DNA of 64,000 nt from Corynebacterium sp. HMSC036D02 (GCF_001836165.1 NZ_KV827683.1:57896-121895), one strand, 5' to 3'; positions 7,262 to 16,682 are shown, counted from the stretch's first letter. The notes: generated from the letters alone by a model not told the origin. Made by a program: numbers and translations.

Positions 7262-9052
7262 GTGGCAAAGTGGACGCCAATGAATAAGAACACGAGTCCC
7301 CAGTCCAGGTCGTCTGCTCGTCCACGCGCGCACGTGCGTGGACGCGGTGATGGCGCTGAGCACTCTGAGCGAGGGCACCGACGGGATCGCCGGGATCCGG
7401 CGCAGCGTATTAAAGGAATCGAGTCTGACAAGGCACGTGCCCGCCGCGTACAGGCCCCAACGACGCTGCGCGGGCGCATTCGCCGCATGCTCATCGTCGT
7501 CGGTGTTCCGCACCTCGTTGTTGTCCTCAGCATCCTGGTGGTTGCCATCGCAGCGCTTCTTCTCACCAGCTCCCCGTCGGCGTGGCTAAACACCATCGTC
7601 GGGGAGGCCTGGATGGTGTTCAATCTTGCGCCTATCCGCGCTGGCGGAATTGATCTGGGTTTCATCCCGGCCCTCCCCGCGCTGCTCTTGGCCTGGTTGG
7701 TCGGCCGCCGCGTGCGCGAGGCGGTGAAGGATAAGGTGAGCATCAACGACCTGCTTGTCTTGAGTGCCTGCGTGCTGGTGGTGCCACTCGTCCTGACTTT
7801 CATTGCGTGGTTGATGTTGTGGGATGCCGGGAAGGTCTATGACGTTTCTCCTCCGGAGCTCTATCGCGTTCTTCCCCGCATGCTCCTGCTGCATGCGGTT
7901 GCCCTTATTGGCGGAATGGGCCCGCGCCTGTGGAAGGCCTTGGCAAAGCGCAGCGGCGTTCCGCACGTGTTCGTCGATGCCGCCCGCATCGGCCTGAGCT
8001 ACCTCGGGTACCTGGTTGCAGCTGGGCTTATTCTCGTGGTGGTTCTGTGGGGATTCGGCTGGTCGCGCCAGTCCGAAATACTTGCCAGCTATCCGGTGCT
8101 CAATGCGCTGGGAACAATCGGCCTGTTTCTGGTGAGTATTTTCTACCTTCCCAACGCCGCGGTGGCAGCCGGCGCAGTGCTGAGCGGCTCGGAGATGCAC
8201 ATTGGTGAGGGAACCAGTGTGAGCCTCTTTAGCGGCCATGTAGTTCCACTTCCTCCGCTACCTTTGGCCGCCGCGGTTCCGCCTTCCATTAGCCCTTGGT
8301 TCGCGGTGCTGTTGGTGATTCCAGCAATCGCAGCCGTGGCGGCATTTGCTCGGCGCCGCGCCCTGGTGTCTTTCCAGGTCGTGCTCGTTGCAACCATCAC
8401 GGTGGCAGTGACCGCCCTCGTGGCAATCTACGGTGTTTCCGGCACGTTGGGAGTGTACGGGTACACAGGACCTGAGGTGTGGACCGCGGTAGGCTTGAGC
8501 TCCCTGTGGTGCCTTGTCGTGGGATGTGCCTTTGCCGCTGCACAGGCAGTGACGGCGTGGCGTGCGCGCCGCGCCACCGCCCCGGTTGCTGAGCCGGAAG
8601 AATCGGCTGCAGCCGAGGGCGATGAGGAGGCCACTGAAGACTCCACCAGCGCGGCTCAGGAAGAACACGAGCAGGAGCAGGCAGCGCTTGGCGACGACAC
8701 CGGTGCCGAGACAGCCGCCGACGCCGATACTGAAACTGACACCGAGACTGACACCGACGCAGAGGCTCAGGTCGATACTGACGCCGAGGATGAGACTGAC
8801 GCCGAGGATGAAGCTGATGCCGAAGCGGAGGCTGATACGGAGGAAGCCGATTTTGAAGTCGAGGGTGACGCTGAATCGGAGGCTGTGCCAGAGGCTGATG
8901 TGCGTGATGCAGAAATCGTGGAGACGAGCGATGTTGACGTCGACACCCAAGCTGAAGTCGAGGCCGAAGCAGTAGCGGATGAGGACGGCAATGCGGAGCA
9001 TGCTCCAGACACAGAGGAGAGCGAAGAGCCCGAAGGCTCCAATAAAGAGTGA
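7262..9052 (+). CDS. perM: PerM/DUF6350 integral membrane protein with acidic C-terminal tail
   Basis: I chose GTG at 7262 because GGGGAGG lies at a proper distance; GTG 7247 and ATG 7280 are alternatives. The protein has about 596 residues: a basic, disordered N-terminus of about 75, then about ten hydrophobic segments to about residue 440, then an acidic tail rich in Asp/Glu/Ala/Thr. Position before purN-purH matches Rv0955 (PerM) of Mycobacterium tuberculosis, reported to interact with the divisome protein FtsB and needed for persistence. Function here is inferred from synteny and topology. The Asp-Thr-Glu/Ala repeats of the tail (about 8700-8960) are unlike anything in neighbouring genes and probably lie in the cytoplasm. 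Confidence 0.8.
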   Translation: MAKWTPMNKNTSPQSRSSARPRAHVRGRGDGAEHSERGHRRDRRDPAQRIKGIESDKARARRVQAPTTLRGRIRRMLIVVGVPHLVVVLSILVVAIAALLLTSSPSAWLNTIVGEAWMVFNLAPIRAGGIDLGFIPALPALLLAWLVGRRVREAVKDKVSINDLLVLSACVLVVPLVLTFIAWLMLWDAGKVYDVSPPELYRVLPRMLLLHAVALIGGMGPRLWKALAKRSGVPHVFVDAARIGLSYLGYLVAAGLILVVVLWGFGWSRQSEILASYPVLNALGTIGLFLVSIFYLPNAAVAAGAVLSGSEMHIGEGTSVSLFSGHVVPLPPLPLAAAVPPSISPWFAVLLVIPAIAAVAAFARRRALVSFQVVLVATITVAVTALVAIYGVSGTLGVYGYTGPEVWTAVGLSSLWCLVVGCAFAAAQAVTAWRARRATAPVAEPEESAAAEGDEEATEDSTSAAQEEHEQEQAALGDDTGAETAADADTETDTETDTDAEAQVDTDAEDETDAEDEADAEAEADTEEADFEVEGDAESEAVPEADVRDAEIVETSDVDVDTQAEVEAEAVADEDGNAEHAPDTEESEEPEGSNKE

Positions 9053-9080
9053 AAATTCTCCGGTTCGCGGCGGTAGCGGC

Positions 9081-9093
9081 TAGGCTGTAGCGC
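9081..9093 (+). promoter_or_regulatory. Leaderless purN promoter (-10 TAGGCT, 7 nt)
   Basis: TAGGCT at 9081-9086 is followed by exactly 7 nt and then GTG at 9094, so transcription probably starts at the first base of the coding sequence. No ribosome site is visible, which supports this start. Confidence 0.6.
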
Positions 9094-9699
9094 GTGACTA
9101 CACCGCATCAGCCCGTTGCTACTGCCCGCCTCAACGTTGTGGTTCTGGTTTCTGGAACCGGCTCTTTATTGCAGGCCATCTTGGATGGCCAGGATGAGCA
9201 CTACAGCGTTGTGAAAGTCATCGCGGACGTGCCCTGCCAAGGCATTGAGCGTGCACAGGCGGCGGGAATCGCCACCGAGGTTGTAGAGATGGGTGCTGAC
9301 CGCACCGAATGGAATAAGCGTCTGGTTGCTGCAGTGGATACTGCGCAACCAGGCGTTGTTGTTTCAGCAGGGTTTATGAAGATCCTGGGGAAGGATTTTC
9401 TGGATCGCTTCGAAGGTCGCACCATCAATACTCATCCTGCGCTCTTGCCTGCCTTCAAAGGCGCGCATGGCGTGCGCGATGCGCTGGCTTATGGCGCCAA
9501 GGTCACAGGCTCGACTGTCCATTTCGTTGATGCGGGTGTCGATACCGGCTCCATCATTGCCCAGGAACCCGTCCGGGTCCTGCCAGAGGATGATGAGGCC
9601 AGTTTGCACGAGCGCATCAAAGTGGTCGAAAGAGAACTCATCGTTGCCGTCCTTCGCGCCACGCGCGTAAAGGGCGAGGAACTCAGCATTCAGCTCTAA
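9094..9699 (+). CDS. purN: Phosphoribosylglycinamide formyltransferase
   Basis: The 201 residues transfer a formyl group from 10-formyl-THF to GAR, step three of purine synthesis. The family signature is clear: VVLVSGTGSLLQAILD near the N-terminus (phosphate loop), FMKILGKDFLDRF, then INTHPALLPAFKGAHGVRDALAYG with the catalytic Asn-His, and GSTVHFVDAGVDTGSIIAQEPV with the catalytic Asp. It lies just upstream of purH, which performs the last two steps of the pathway. Confidence 0.97.
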   Translation: MTTPHQPVATARLNVVVLVSGTGSLLQAILDGQDEHYSVVKVIADVPCQGIERAQAAGIATEVVEMGADRTEWNKRLVAAVDTAQPGVVVSAGFMKILGKDFLDRFEGRTINTHPALLPAFKGAHGVRDALAYGAKVTGSTVHFVDAGVDTGSIIAQEPVRVLPEDDEASLHERIKVVERELIVAVLRATRVKGEELSIQL

Positions 9700-9738
9700 C
9701 TATCTCATTACCGCAAGGAAGGCTTAAGTCCCCGTACC

Positions 9739-11271
9739 ATGAGCGAAGATCCTAAGAACATCAAGCGCGCGCTAATTAGTGTTTATGACAAGACCGGTCT
9801 GGAAGACCTTGCCCGGTCACTTGATAACGCTGGCGTGGAGATTGTTTCCACCGGTTCCACCGCGAAGAAGATCGCGGACTTGGGCATTGATGTCACGCCC
9901 GTCGAGAAGCTCACCGGCTTCCCGGAGTGCCTCGAAGGCCGTGTGAAGACCCTGCACCCGCGCGTGCACGCAGGAATCCTCGCGGATACCCGCAAGGAGG
10001 ACCACCTGAAGCAGTTGGAGGAGCTGGAGGTAGAGCCCTTCCAGCTCGTCGTGGTTAACCTGTACCCCTTCCGCGAGACTGTGGCTTCCGGCGCAGACTT
10101 TGATGGCTGCGTGGAGCAGATCGATATCGGCGGACCGTCCATGGTGCGTGCGGCTGCCAAGAACCACCCGTCTGTTGCTGTGGTCGTGGATCCAGCCCGC
10201 TACGGCGATGTGGCTGACGCTGTGGCCAACGGCGGCTTCACCTTGGAAGAGCGTCGTGGCCTCGCCCGCGATGCTTTCCTGCACACCGCTGATTACGACG
10301 CCGCGGTGTCCGCATGGTTCGTCGAGCAGCTCAGCGAGGGCGAGGTGACCACCCCGCTCCGCTACGGCGAGAACTCCCACCAGTCCGCGACCGTGACCCG
10401 CATCGGCACCACTGGTTTGGCCAATGCGAAGCAGTTCAACGGCAAGGAGATGAGCTACAACAACTACCAGGATGCGGACGCCGCTTGGCGCGCCGCCTGG
10501 GATCACGAGCGCCCGTGCGTGGCCATCATCAAGCACGCCAACCCGTGCGGCATCGCGGTGTCTGAGGAGTCGATTGCTGCTGCTCACCGCGCGGCCCACG
10601 CCTGCGACCCGATGTCTGCCTTTGGCGGAGTCATCGCTGTGAACCGCGAGGTCACCGTGGAGATGGCCGAGCAGGTCAAGGAGATTTTCACCGAGGTTAT
10701 TGTGGCTCCGTCCTACGAGGAAGGCGCCATCGAGGTTCTCAAGGCCAAGAAGAACCTGCGCGTGCTGCAGGCAGAGCATGAAGCGCCTAAGGAGGAAGTT
10801 AAGTTTATCTCCGGTGGCATGCTCACCCAAGAGCCGGATACCTACCAGGCAGAGGGCGATAACCCGGCCAACTGGACGCTGGCTGCCGGTGAAGCACTGA
10901 ACGAGTCTGACTTGGCGCAGCTCGAATTCGCCTGGCGCTCCGTGCGCGCGGTGAAGTCCAACGCCATCCTGCTGGCCAAGGACAACGCCACCGTGGGTGT
11001 CGGCATGGGTCAGGTCAACCGCGTCGATTCCGCCAAGCTCGCGGTGGAGCGCGCTAACACGCTGGCCGACGGCGCCAACCGCACCGAAGGTTCCTTCGCT
11101 GCTTCCGATGCTTTCTTCCCGTTTGCCGATGGCCTTGAGGTTCTCCTCGAAGCCGGCGTGAAGGCCGTGGTGCAGCCAGGTGGCTCCATCCGCGATGAGG
11201 AAGTCATCGAGGCCGCCAAGAAGGCCGGGGTGACGATGTACTTCACCGGTACTCGCCACTTCTTCCACTAG
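9739..11271 (+). CDS. purH: Bifunctional AICAR transformylase/IMP cyclohydrolase
   Basis: The 510 residues comprise an N-terminal IMP cyclohydrolase (MGS-like) domain, seen as [34 protein letters not shown] and [14 protein letters not shown]. The C-terminal AICAR transformylase domain carries [36 protein letters not shown] and [12 protein letters not shown]. Length is normal and the C-terminus ends with the usual FTGTRHFFH. It completes IMP synthesis and is probably co-transcribed with purN. A GCGCTGC/GCAGCGC hairpin (11284-11302) without a T tract follows the stop. Confidence 0.98.
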   Translation: MSEDPKNIKRALISVYDKTGLEDLARSLDNAGVEIVSTGSTAKKIADLGIDVTPVEKLTGFPECLEGRVKTLHPRVHAGILADTRKEDHLKQLEELEVEPFQLVVVNLYPFRETVASGADFDGCVEQIDIGGPSMVRAAAKNHPSVAVVVDPARYGDVADAVANGGFTLEERRGLARDAFLHTADYDAAVSAWFVEQLSEGEVTTPLRYGENSHQSATVTRIGTTGLANAKQFNGKEMSYNNYQDADAAWRAAWDHERPCVAIIKHANPCGIAVSEESIAAAHRAAHACDPMSAFGGVIAVNREVTVEMAEQVKEIFTEVIVAPSYEEGAIEVLKAKKNLRVLQAEHEAPKEEVKFISGGMLTQEPDTYQAEGDNPANWTLAAGEALNESDLAQLEFAWRSVRAVKSNAILLAKDNATVGVGMGQVNRVDSAKLAVERANTLADGANRTEGSFAASDAFFPFADGLEVLLEAGVKAVVQPGGSIRDEEVIEAAKKAGVTMYFTGTRHFFH

Positions 11272-11394
11272 AGCGTAAATGTGGCGCTGCCGTGTGCAGC
11301 GCACTGCCGCCGTCTTCATTCGCGCGCGTCACTGCGTGGGAACGGGAGGCGGCTTTCGCATACATGGGAGCTGTCCCTAGAGGAAAACTACTGC

Positions 11395-11483
11395 CCTAAA
11401 CGACGAAGTTATGCGCCGCCAACGCGGCGGTCAGCGGCTATAACTTTGGCAACTCGGGCAGCTTCGGCACCACTGCGTTTAGG
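11395..11483. repeat. Nested inverted-repeat element between convergent genes
   Basis: Three helices nest: CCTAAACG (11395-11402) with CGTTTAGG (11476-11483); AAGTTAT (11406-11412) with ATAACTT (11440-11446); and CGCCGC (11414-11419) with GCGGCG (11424-11429). It fills most of the gap between purH and the convergent gene ending at 11497. It may be a bidirectional terminator, a small RNA or a MITE-like repeat. No T tract is seen. Confidence 0.5.
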
Positions 11484-11496
11484 CCCGCCGGGGGCG

Positions 11497-12378
11497 CTAC
11501 TGCGCGTGGAGGGAAGCCACCGCGAAGCCAGTGTTGTCCGCGGGATTGCCGTTGGCGTCCTTATACGTAAAAGTAAAGCGCAGGTCCTGGTGGTCTGCGA
11601 TGTTGATGGGCATCTCGAGAGCTTCCTCTGCCGGGACCTCGAAGGAGGCCAACTCAGTACCGTCAGCACCGTTGACGGTAACGGTGGCGCTGGCAACATC
11701 GGTATTTTCCCGGTCATCGCTGAAACCAAAGACCGCGTTGAGTTGGCTATGGCCTTCGGCCATCTGTACATCAGCGATGTTGGTGCTGCCGGAGCGCGAG
11801 ACATAGGAATCCGGGAAGAAGGTGCGGGCAATGACCACGCCGTCAGCTTCCAGGTCGGTATCGATACGGCCGCTGGTGGCAAGAGGAGATCCCGAAAGCG
11901 AAGCTGTTGAGGTCGGTTCAGAGGATGCACCGGTGTGGCTTGAGTCGGACGACTCGCGTCCCCAGATAAACCATGCACCGACGCCGAGGATGACCGCCAG
12001 GATGACGAGCAGAGCAATCAGCTCGGCGATGGCACCGCTGAAACGACCTTTGCCCTTCGGCGGTTCCGGAGCGGTGTACGTTGTGGGTTGAGGCGGACTC
12101 GGCGGAGTTGGAGCACTCCCGCCGAAAGGCTGCGAGCTGGGGCCAGCAGATTGCCCGCCAAACGGTGGAGTGTTGCCGAACCCGCCCGGAGGACCGCCCG
12201 GGCCGGACTGTTGTGGCCCAGACGGGCTGGGTGGGCCGGACGGAGCACCAAAACCGCCACCCGGGCCGTTAGCACTGCCGGGGGTGCCGGGGAGGCCAAA
12301 CCCCGGAGCGGGTGAACCGAAGCCGGAGGAACCGGAATTGCGTGGCGGAGTGCCCGAAGGGCCGGTAGGAAACGTCAT
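11497..12378 (-). CDS. Single-pass membrane protein with Pro/Gly-rich cytoplasmic region and outer beta domain
   Basis: I start at 12378 (MTFPTGPSGTPPRNSG), giving 293 residues. The frame continues to 12669, but that part overlaps the divergent gene and looks non-coding. Residues 1-110 are low-complexity Pro/Gly/Ser/Gln. One membrane helix follows (AIAELIALLVILAVILGVGAWF, around residues 118-139). The outer domain of about 130 residues is predicted beta-rich (VVIARTFFPDSYVSRSGSTN; ATVTVNGADGTELASFEVPA), vaguely like carbohydrate-binding NPCBM folds. No enzyme motif is visible. It faces the similar-looking protein at 12650 and probably belongs to the kinase island as a sensor. Function unknown. 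Confidence 0.7.
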   Translation of the reverse strand: MTFPTGPSGTPPRNSGSSGFGSPAPGFGLPGTPGSANGPGGGFGAPSGPPSPSGPQQSGPGGPPGGFGNTPPFGGQSAGPSSQPFGGSAPTPPSPPQPTTYTAPEPPKGKGRFSGAIAELIALLVILAVILGVGAWFIWGRESSDSSHTGASSEPTSTASLSGSPLATSGRIDTDLEADGVVIARTFFPDSYVSRSGSTNIADVQMAEGHSQLNAVFGFSDDRENTDVASATVTVNGADGTELASFEVPAEEALEMPINIADHQDLRFTFTYKDANGNPADNTGFAVASLHAQ

Positions 12379-12649
12379 GGCTGGGAGAATAACAACCTTT
12401 CCGTGCACAGGGGAGATAGAGCATTGAGATACCTCTAATAATCTAAACCCTCTACCGCTGCCCGCGCGGGCAGAGATGCAAACTCGTGGGAATAGTCCCC
12501 ACCAGAATCGAAAAAGTCGTGGAAACACGGCGTCGTGACTGAAGAACGATGCACGAACCTCACCGCAACCGTAGTACCTGTGCAAAGATAAGAAAGATAG
12601 AAAACGCCTATAGGGCATACCCAGAACGTCTAGATCTACGGAGGCTTCG

Positions 12650-13564
12650 GTGACTGATTCAGATCGCAACCATGGATTCGGCGCGCAGCACCCGCAGGGA
12701 AATAGCGGCCAGCCGCAGCCTTCCCGTAAAGATACCCACCCGGAAACCGCGGATTTTGAAGCGCCGCCGACGCAACAGCGCCCCCTGCCGCCCCAGAGCT
12801 ACCCGCAGAACACGGGAAACAATCAGAATTATGCGCAATCCGGAGAACGCAATTACTCGAACCCCTTTGTCGCCCCCGGCGCATCGGGCCAGTACGGCCA
12901 ACAACAGCAGTTCCAGACGCAGCAATTCTCGTCCCAGCAAATACCGCAGGACGGTAGCGGACAGTATAACCAGCAGCCAACAGGGTACCCCGCTGGCTAT
13001 TCTCAGGAGGGTGGCGGAAGCGGCAGCTCTTCTAACTCTGGCAAATTTGTGCTTATCGCCGTGCTGATCCTGGCGGTCGTCCTCGTTATGGCTGCGCTGG
13101 CCTACATCTTTTTCTTCAAACATGCCGACTCAAATTCCCAAGCCGGCTCGCCCCTGACCACCGCGCAACTCACCGAGCAGAACGAGAGCGCACAGGAAGA
13201 AGAGTCGAACGCGGAGAGCTCTGAAAAGACGACAGAGCAGCCCACGACGACCTCGCAGTCACCAAAGCGCCCCGAGCACCCTGACTTGCCTGAGGGGGCG
13301 ATTCCGGCAAACGACGCCGCACGCAACAACGAACCGGGCGGCAACTTCAACAGCGTCTACCGTGGAACTGTGGTGACGACGGAGTCCTTTGCCAACGTTG
13401 TGCGCGATGAGTACGTCAAGCACTACGTGGAAACCCACGAGTTTGATGCCACCATTAAGGCTTTCAGCCCAGTTACCAAGATCACCTACACCATGGATTG
13501 CTCCGATAACGGTGAATTTGTCACCTGTACCGGCGGCAACAACGCGGTTGTGCTCATCCTCTAA
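12650..13564 (+). CDS. Single-pass membrane protein with GGNNAVV-type outer domain
   Basis: GTG at 12650 has a GGAGG site five bases upstream. The 304 residues contain a Gln/Pro/Gly-rich cytoplasmic region (1-125), one membrane helix (FVLIAVLILAVVLVMAALAY, about 129-150), a Ser/Glu/Thr-rich linker and a C-terminal domain. That domain ends SPVTKITYTMDCSDNGEFV followed by TCTGGNNAVV. As I recall, similar endings occur in actinobacterial proteins linked to Ser/Thr kinases. The two cysteines probably form a disulfide outside the membrane. Its stop overlaps the next ATG (TAATG), so the pair is translationally coupled. A sensor or ligand-binding role is inferred only. Confidence 0.75.
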   Translation: MTDSDRNHGFGAQHPQGNSGQPQPSRKDTHPETADFEAPPTQQRPLPPQSYPQNTGNNQNYAQSGERNYSNPFVAPGASGQYGQQQQFQTQQFSSQQIPQDGSGQYNQQPTGYPAGYSQEGGGSGSSSNSGKFVLIAVLILAVVLVMAALAYIFFFKHADSNSQAGSPLTTAQLTEQNESAQEEESNAESSEKTTEQPTTTSQSPKRPEHPDLPEGAIPANDAARNNEPGGNFNSVYRGTVVTTESFANVVRDEYVKHYVETHEFDATIKAFSPVTKITYTMDCSDNGEFVTCTGGNNAVVLIL

Positions 13565-14523
13565 TGCTTAGGCGGTCAACAATGAAACAGGTAGCACAGC
13601 GACGTCACAGCCCTGCACAGCCGCGGCGCCGGAGGGCAGTACTAGCAGCGCTGGTGGGGATCGCGGGGGCGTCGCTAAGCGCCTGCACCATTGGTGATGT
13701 CTCCACACCTGAGCCCAGCGCTCCGGCGAGCAGCCCACAGCCCACGCTGCCTGATTCCGGGGCAGAGGTATCTGATGGACCCGCCGCTGACTCAGCCCTT
13801 GACAAGGAACCAACCGTGATTAAAGCTACCGACCTTCAGGAAGCCGTCGACGCCATCGCCGCAGACAACCCCGGTACCGGAATCGCGGTGGCCGGCTCAG
13901 GAACCGTCGCAGCGGCCGGCAACACCGGCCCGCTGCCTGCGTGGTCCACCGTGAAAGTCCCGTTGGCCATCGCCGCCGAACGCGCCGGGGTGGCGGACCC
14001 AGATACTGTATCCCGGGCAATCACGTATTCCGATAACGCCGCGGCGGATTCTCTCTGGGAGGCCCTCGGTGGGGGAGAACAGGCCGCACAAGCCACCCAG
14101 GCCATCATTGGCACAACCACGGTCCCCGCTACGCCACCGCGCCCCGGTTTCAGCGCCTTCGGTCAAACCCAGTGGTCGGTGTCCGAGCAGGCAGAATTCA
14201 TCGCAGCGCTGGGGTGCCAAGAAGGCGCGGATCCAATCCTTGCAGCCATGGGGCAGCCGGATCCCGCGCAGAACTATGGTCTCCGGACTTTAGAGGGCGC
14301 GGTGATGAAAGGCGGCTGGGGGCCGGCCGAGGACGGCTCCTATGAAGCCCGCCAGATGGGATTAATCACCCTAGGCGGGCACACGGTGGCGGTGGCGATC
14401 TATGCCGCAGCGCCTTCCGGCGATTATGGCGAAGCACAGCAGATGCTGAGCCGTGTGGTCACACAGCTGGCCACCGCAGAGGTCGAGTGGCCCGATGCGG
14501 GATGCCAGCAGGGGGCAGTTTAA
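13564..14523 (+). CDS. Lipoprotein with class A beta-lactamase-like active site
   Basis: The 319-residue protein has a basic start, a hydrophobic segment and a lipobox (LSAC, Cys41). The mature part has the serine-hydrolase triad motifs: SxxK as STVK (S128, K131), SDN (156-158) and KGG at 248-250 in place of KTG. A glutamate omega-loop motif (ExxLN) is not evident, so rapid beta-lactam hydrolysis is doubtful. It may be a muropeptide-binding or D,D-peptidase-like protein, or a decayed beta-lactamase. Coupling to the upstream single-pass protein suggests they act together at the outer membrane face, possibly sensing cell-wall fragments for the kinase at 15360. Confidence 0.78.
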   Translation: MLRRSTMKQVAQRRHSPAQPRRRRAVLAALVGIAGASLSACTIGDVSTPEPSAPASSPQPTLPDSGAEVSDGPAADSALDKEPTVIKATDLQEAVDAIAADNPGTGIAVAGSGTVAAAGNTGPLPAWSTVKVPLAIAAERAGVADPDTVSRAITYSDNAAADSLWEALGGGEQAAQATQAIIGTTTVPATPPRPGFSAFGQTQWSVSEQAEFIAALGCQEGADPILAAMGQPDPAQNYGLRTLEGAVMKGGWGPAEDGSYEARQMGLITLGGHTVAVAIYAAAPSGDYGEAQQMLSRVVTQLATAEVEWPDAGCQQGAV

Positions 14524-14546
14524 GAAGCACGAGCGATGTTAAGGCG

Positions 14547-15215
14547 CTAGCGCGGCCAGTAATCCTCGAATTCGCCGGCCTCGCCGTCGATGTCATAGTC
14601 CGTGCCGCGGATGTTCAGCACGGAGCCGGTGTCTTTCCTGCTGGTTGGATCAAGAATCGTGGCGCTGAAGGAATCACCTTCACCACGCGCCGGGCCAAAG
14701 GCAGCGCCGCTGGACCAGACACCGCGGTAGAAGAGGGAGTCCTGTTTCTCACAGACCACAATGTGTGAATCGGGATCGGTGCCATGCGCGGCGAAGATCA
14801 TATCCTCACCCTGTTGGCAGCGTGCCTCAGGATAATCGGACCAACCGGCAGCAGTGAGCCCCTCTGGGACGTCGGCAGCCCCGGTGCTCACTGATGTTTC
14901 TGGAGCCTGCTCGCTCGGTGCTTCTGTCTCGTCTGCTTTTCCATCTTTCTGTGCAGGAGAGTCCTCCGGGGTGGTTGCCTCCTCCTGCGGGGCTGTCTGC
15001 TCTGAGGTGTCGCTGGTGCTGGACGTTTGTTGGCTGGTGGAGCGGACGTCGTACCAGATCACGAGGCCTGCAATCACCAGCGCAATGAGAATTGCGATCG
15101 CGCAGATGAACGGAACGAGGTTGCGTTGTTCCGATTGGGGCTGTCGAGACTGACCCGACACCGGTGTAGGGGTCTTATGCTCGTGATAGTTAGTGCTAAA
15201 TCCTGGGGTCGTCAT
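14547..15215 (-). CDS. Single-pass membrane protein with cysteine-containing outer domain
   Basis: I start at 15215 (MTTPGFSTNYHEHKTPTPVS) with AAGGA upstream, giving 222 residues; the open frame upstream to 15794 overlaps the kinase and is not credible. A short cytoplasmic region is followed by a membrane helix (LVPFICAIAILIALVIAGLV, about 33-53), an acidic Ser/Thr/Glu linker, and a roughly 105-residue outer domain. Two cysteines in that domain (ARCQQGEDM, IVVCEKQD) could form a disulfide. No known family is recognised. It is divergent from the kinase, with 144 bp between the two starts. Architecture matches the other two single-pass proteins of the island. Confidence 0.72.
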   Translation of the reverse strand: MTTPGFSTNYHEHKTPTPVSGQSRQPQSEQRNLVPFICAIAILIALVIAGLVIWYDVRSTSQQTSSTSDTSEQTAPQEEATTPEDSPAQKDGKADETEAPSEQAPETSVSTGAADVPEGLTAAGWSDYPEARCQQGEDMIFAAHGTDPDSHIVVCEKQDSLFYRGVWSSGAAFGPARGEGDSFSATILDPTSRKDTGSVLNIRGTDYDIDGEAGEFEDYWPR

Positions 15216-15359
15216 AGGGTCCTTGGAAAACAGTAGAGAACAACACGTAGCATAACCGGCCTTGCAATACCGGACGGAACCGCGCTTAAGTACCCTCCAT
15301 TTGGGGGCGATGGGACATGGCAACATCATGCTGCCCAGTGCATATGGTCCAATGGGGCA

Positions 15360-16682
15360 GTGACTAATTCCTACTTCGTGCAATGGCTGACCCAGCAGAA
15401 GCGCTACACCAACGTGTACCTGCTGGGTGAAGGCGGCATGGGGCAGGTCTTTCATGCCACGGATCCGGACCTTTCCCGTGAGCTCGCCGTCAAGGTGCTG
15501 TTGGATGATGTCCGTGATGAAGCTTCTCGCGCCCGTTTCCATAATGAAATGAAGGCGCTCACCAAGATCGGCAGCCACCCAGGGGTAGTTCAGTTTTATT
15601 CCAAGGAGTCCACCCCGCGCGGAGATGACGTGATGGTCATGGCCTTCATCGATGGCAAAACCCTGGGGCATGCTATCCGTGAGCGGGCCCACCAAGGCCG
15701 GGGTTTTAGCGTGGCTGAGGTTGTGTATTACCTCAAACCAATTGCCTCGGCGCTGGATTATATGCACCATGAGTTGCATCCCGGGTGGGTGCATCGGGAC
15801 ATCAAGCCCGCTAATATTCTGCTGCGCAAGAACCCCGGCAGCTTGCCACCGGCTGTGCTAAGTGACTTCGGAATCAGCATTGAGGAAGGCCAATCTCGCC
15901 TGACCAAAATCGGTCACATTGTGGGTACTGAGAAATACTTGGCCCCGGAGAACAACGGCAATGCTTATGGCGATGATGATATGTCGGCGCGCGCGGACGA
16001 CTACTCCTTGGCGCTCATCGCCTTCGAGATGCTCACTCTTCATCACCTCAAGGACACGATGCCGCGCAGCGAGTGGGAAGGGCAGCGGCGCATCCCGGAT
16101 CTGTCTAGTGATGCCTTCGCCGAATTCCTGGCAGGGGACACAAGCCGAGTGGTATCGCAAGTACAGACCGTACTGAATAAAGCGCTCAACAGCGTGCCCA
16201 TGCAGCGCTATGCGCGGGCCCAGGACTTCATCGCCGCGCTTGGCGACGTCTCCCAGTCCCACCCCGCCCAGCGTGCATCGGCCCCCGCCGCCGATGCTCC
16301 GCGTATCGCGCCCACGCCGCAGCCTTCGCCACGGCCGGAGCAGCCGCGAAATGCCGGAAGCGCCGGGCAGCCGAGCCAGTTTGGCCAACATTCTCAAGCT
16401 TCCCAACGCTGGCAGGAACCCTCCGCGTCCTTCGGGTCCGTGGAGCGGGCAAGGCCCACTGGCTTCGTCGCCCCCTCGAATCCGATCGCGTCCCCGGGGA
16501 CTGTCTCACCCTCTACACCGGTTACGCCGGCGATGCCGGGGTCCACCGTGCAACGCCGCTCCACGCCGCAGCGAGCAAACCACAGGCCGCCTGCGAAGGA
16601 CAATTCAAACGCCCTCATCATTACGGTGACCGTCGTTGTCATCATTCTCATCTTCGTGGTGACGTGGGCTATCGTGGCCTAG
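15360..16682 (+). CDS. Tail-anchored eukaryotic-type Ser/Thr protein kinase
   Basis: The 440-residue protein starts at GTG. Kinase features: glycine loop GEGGMG (23-28), catalytic Lys45 in LAVKVL, catalytic loop HRDIKPANIL (from 145), DFG (169-171), and an APE-like motif (195-197) after the activation segment with Ser/Thr residues. Residues 290-410 are Pro/Ser/Gln-rich and disordered. The chain ends just after a membrane helix (ALIITVTVVVIILIFVVTWA), so it has no outer sensor domain. Sensing is probably delegated to the neighbouring single-pass proteins. It lies directly upstream of an FHA protein, the usual phospho-threonine reader. Confidence 0.92.
   Translation: MTNSYFVQWLTQQKRYTNVYLLGEGGMGQVFHATDPDLSRELAVKVLLDDVRDEASRARFHNEMKALTKIGSHPGVVQFYSKESTPRGDDVMVMAFIDGKTLGHAIRERAHQGRGFSVAEVVYYLKPIASALDYMHHELHPGWVHRDIKPANILLRKNPGSLPPAVLSDFGISIEEGQSRLTKIGHIVGTEKYLAPENNGNAYGDDDMSARADDYSLALIAFEMLTLHHLKDTMPRSEWEGQRRIPDLSSDAFAEFLAGDTSRVVSQVQTVLNKALNSVPMQRYARAQDFIAALGDVSQSHPAQRASAPAADAPRIAPTPQPSPRPEQPRNAGSAGQPSQFGQHSQASQRWQEPSASFGSVERARPTGFVAPSNPIASPGTVSPSTPVTPAMPGSTVQRRSTPQRANHRPPAKDNSNALIITVTVVVIILIFVVTWAIVA

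Noticed and set aside
9817..11319. 500-residue minus-strand frame over purH
   Set aside because: Shadow of the highly conserved purH gene, caused by high-GC codon structure.
12379..12669. N-terminal extension of the 11497-12378 gene
   Set aside because: It overlaps the start of the divergent gene at 12650 and its translation looks random; ATG 12378 begins the Pro/Gly-rich region typical of the family.
15216..15794. N-terminal extension of the 14547-15215 gene
   Set aside because: It runs antisense to the kinase domain; AAGGA before 15215 supports the shorter form.
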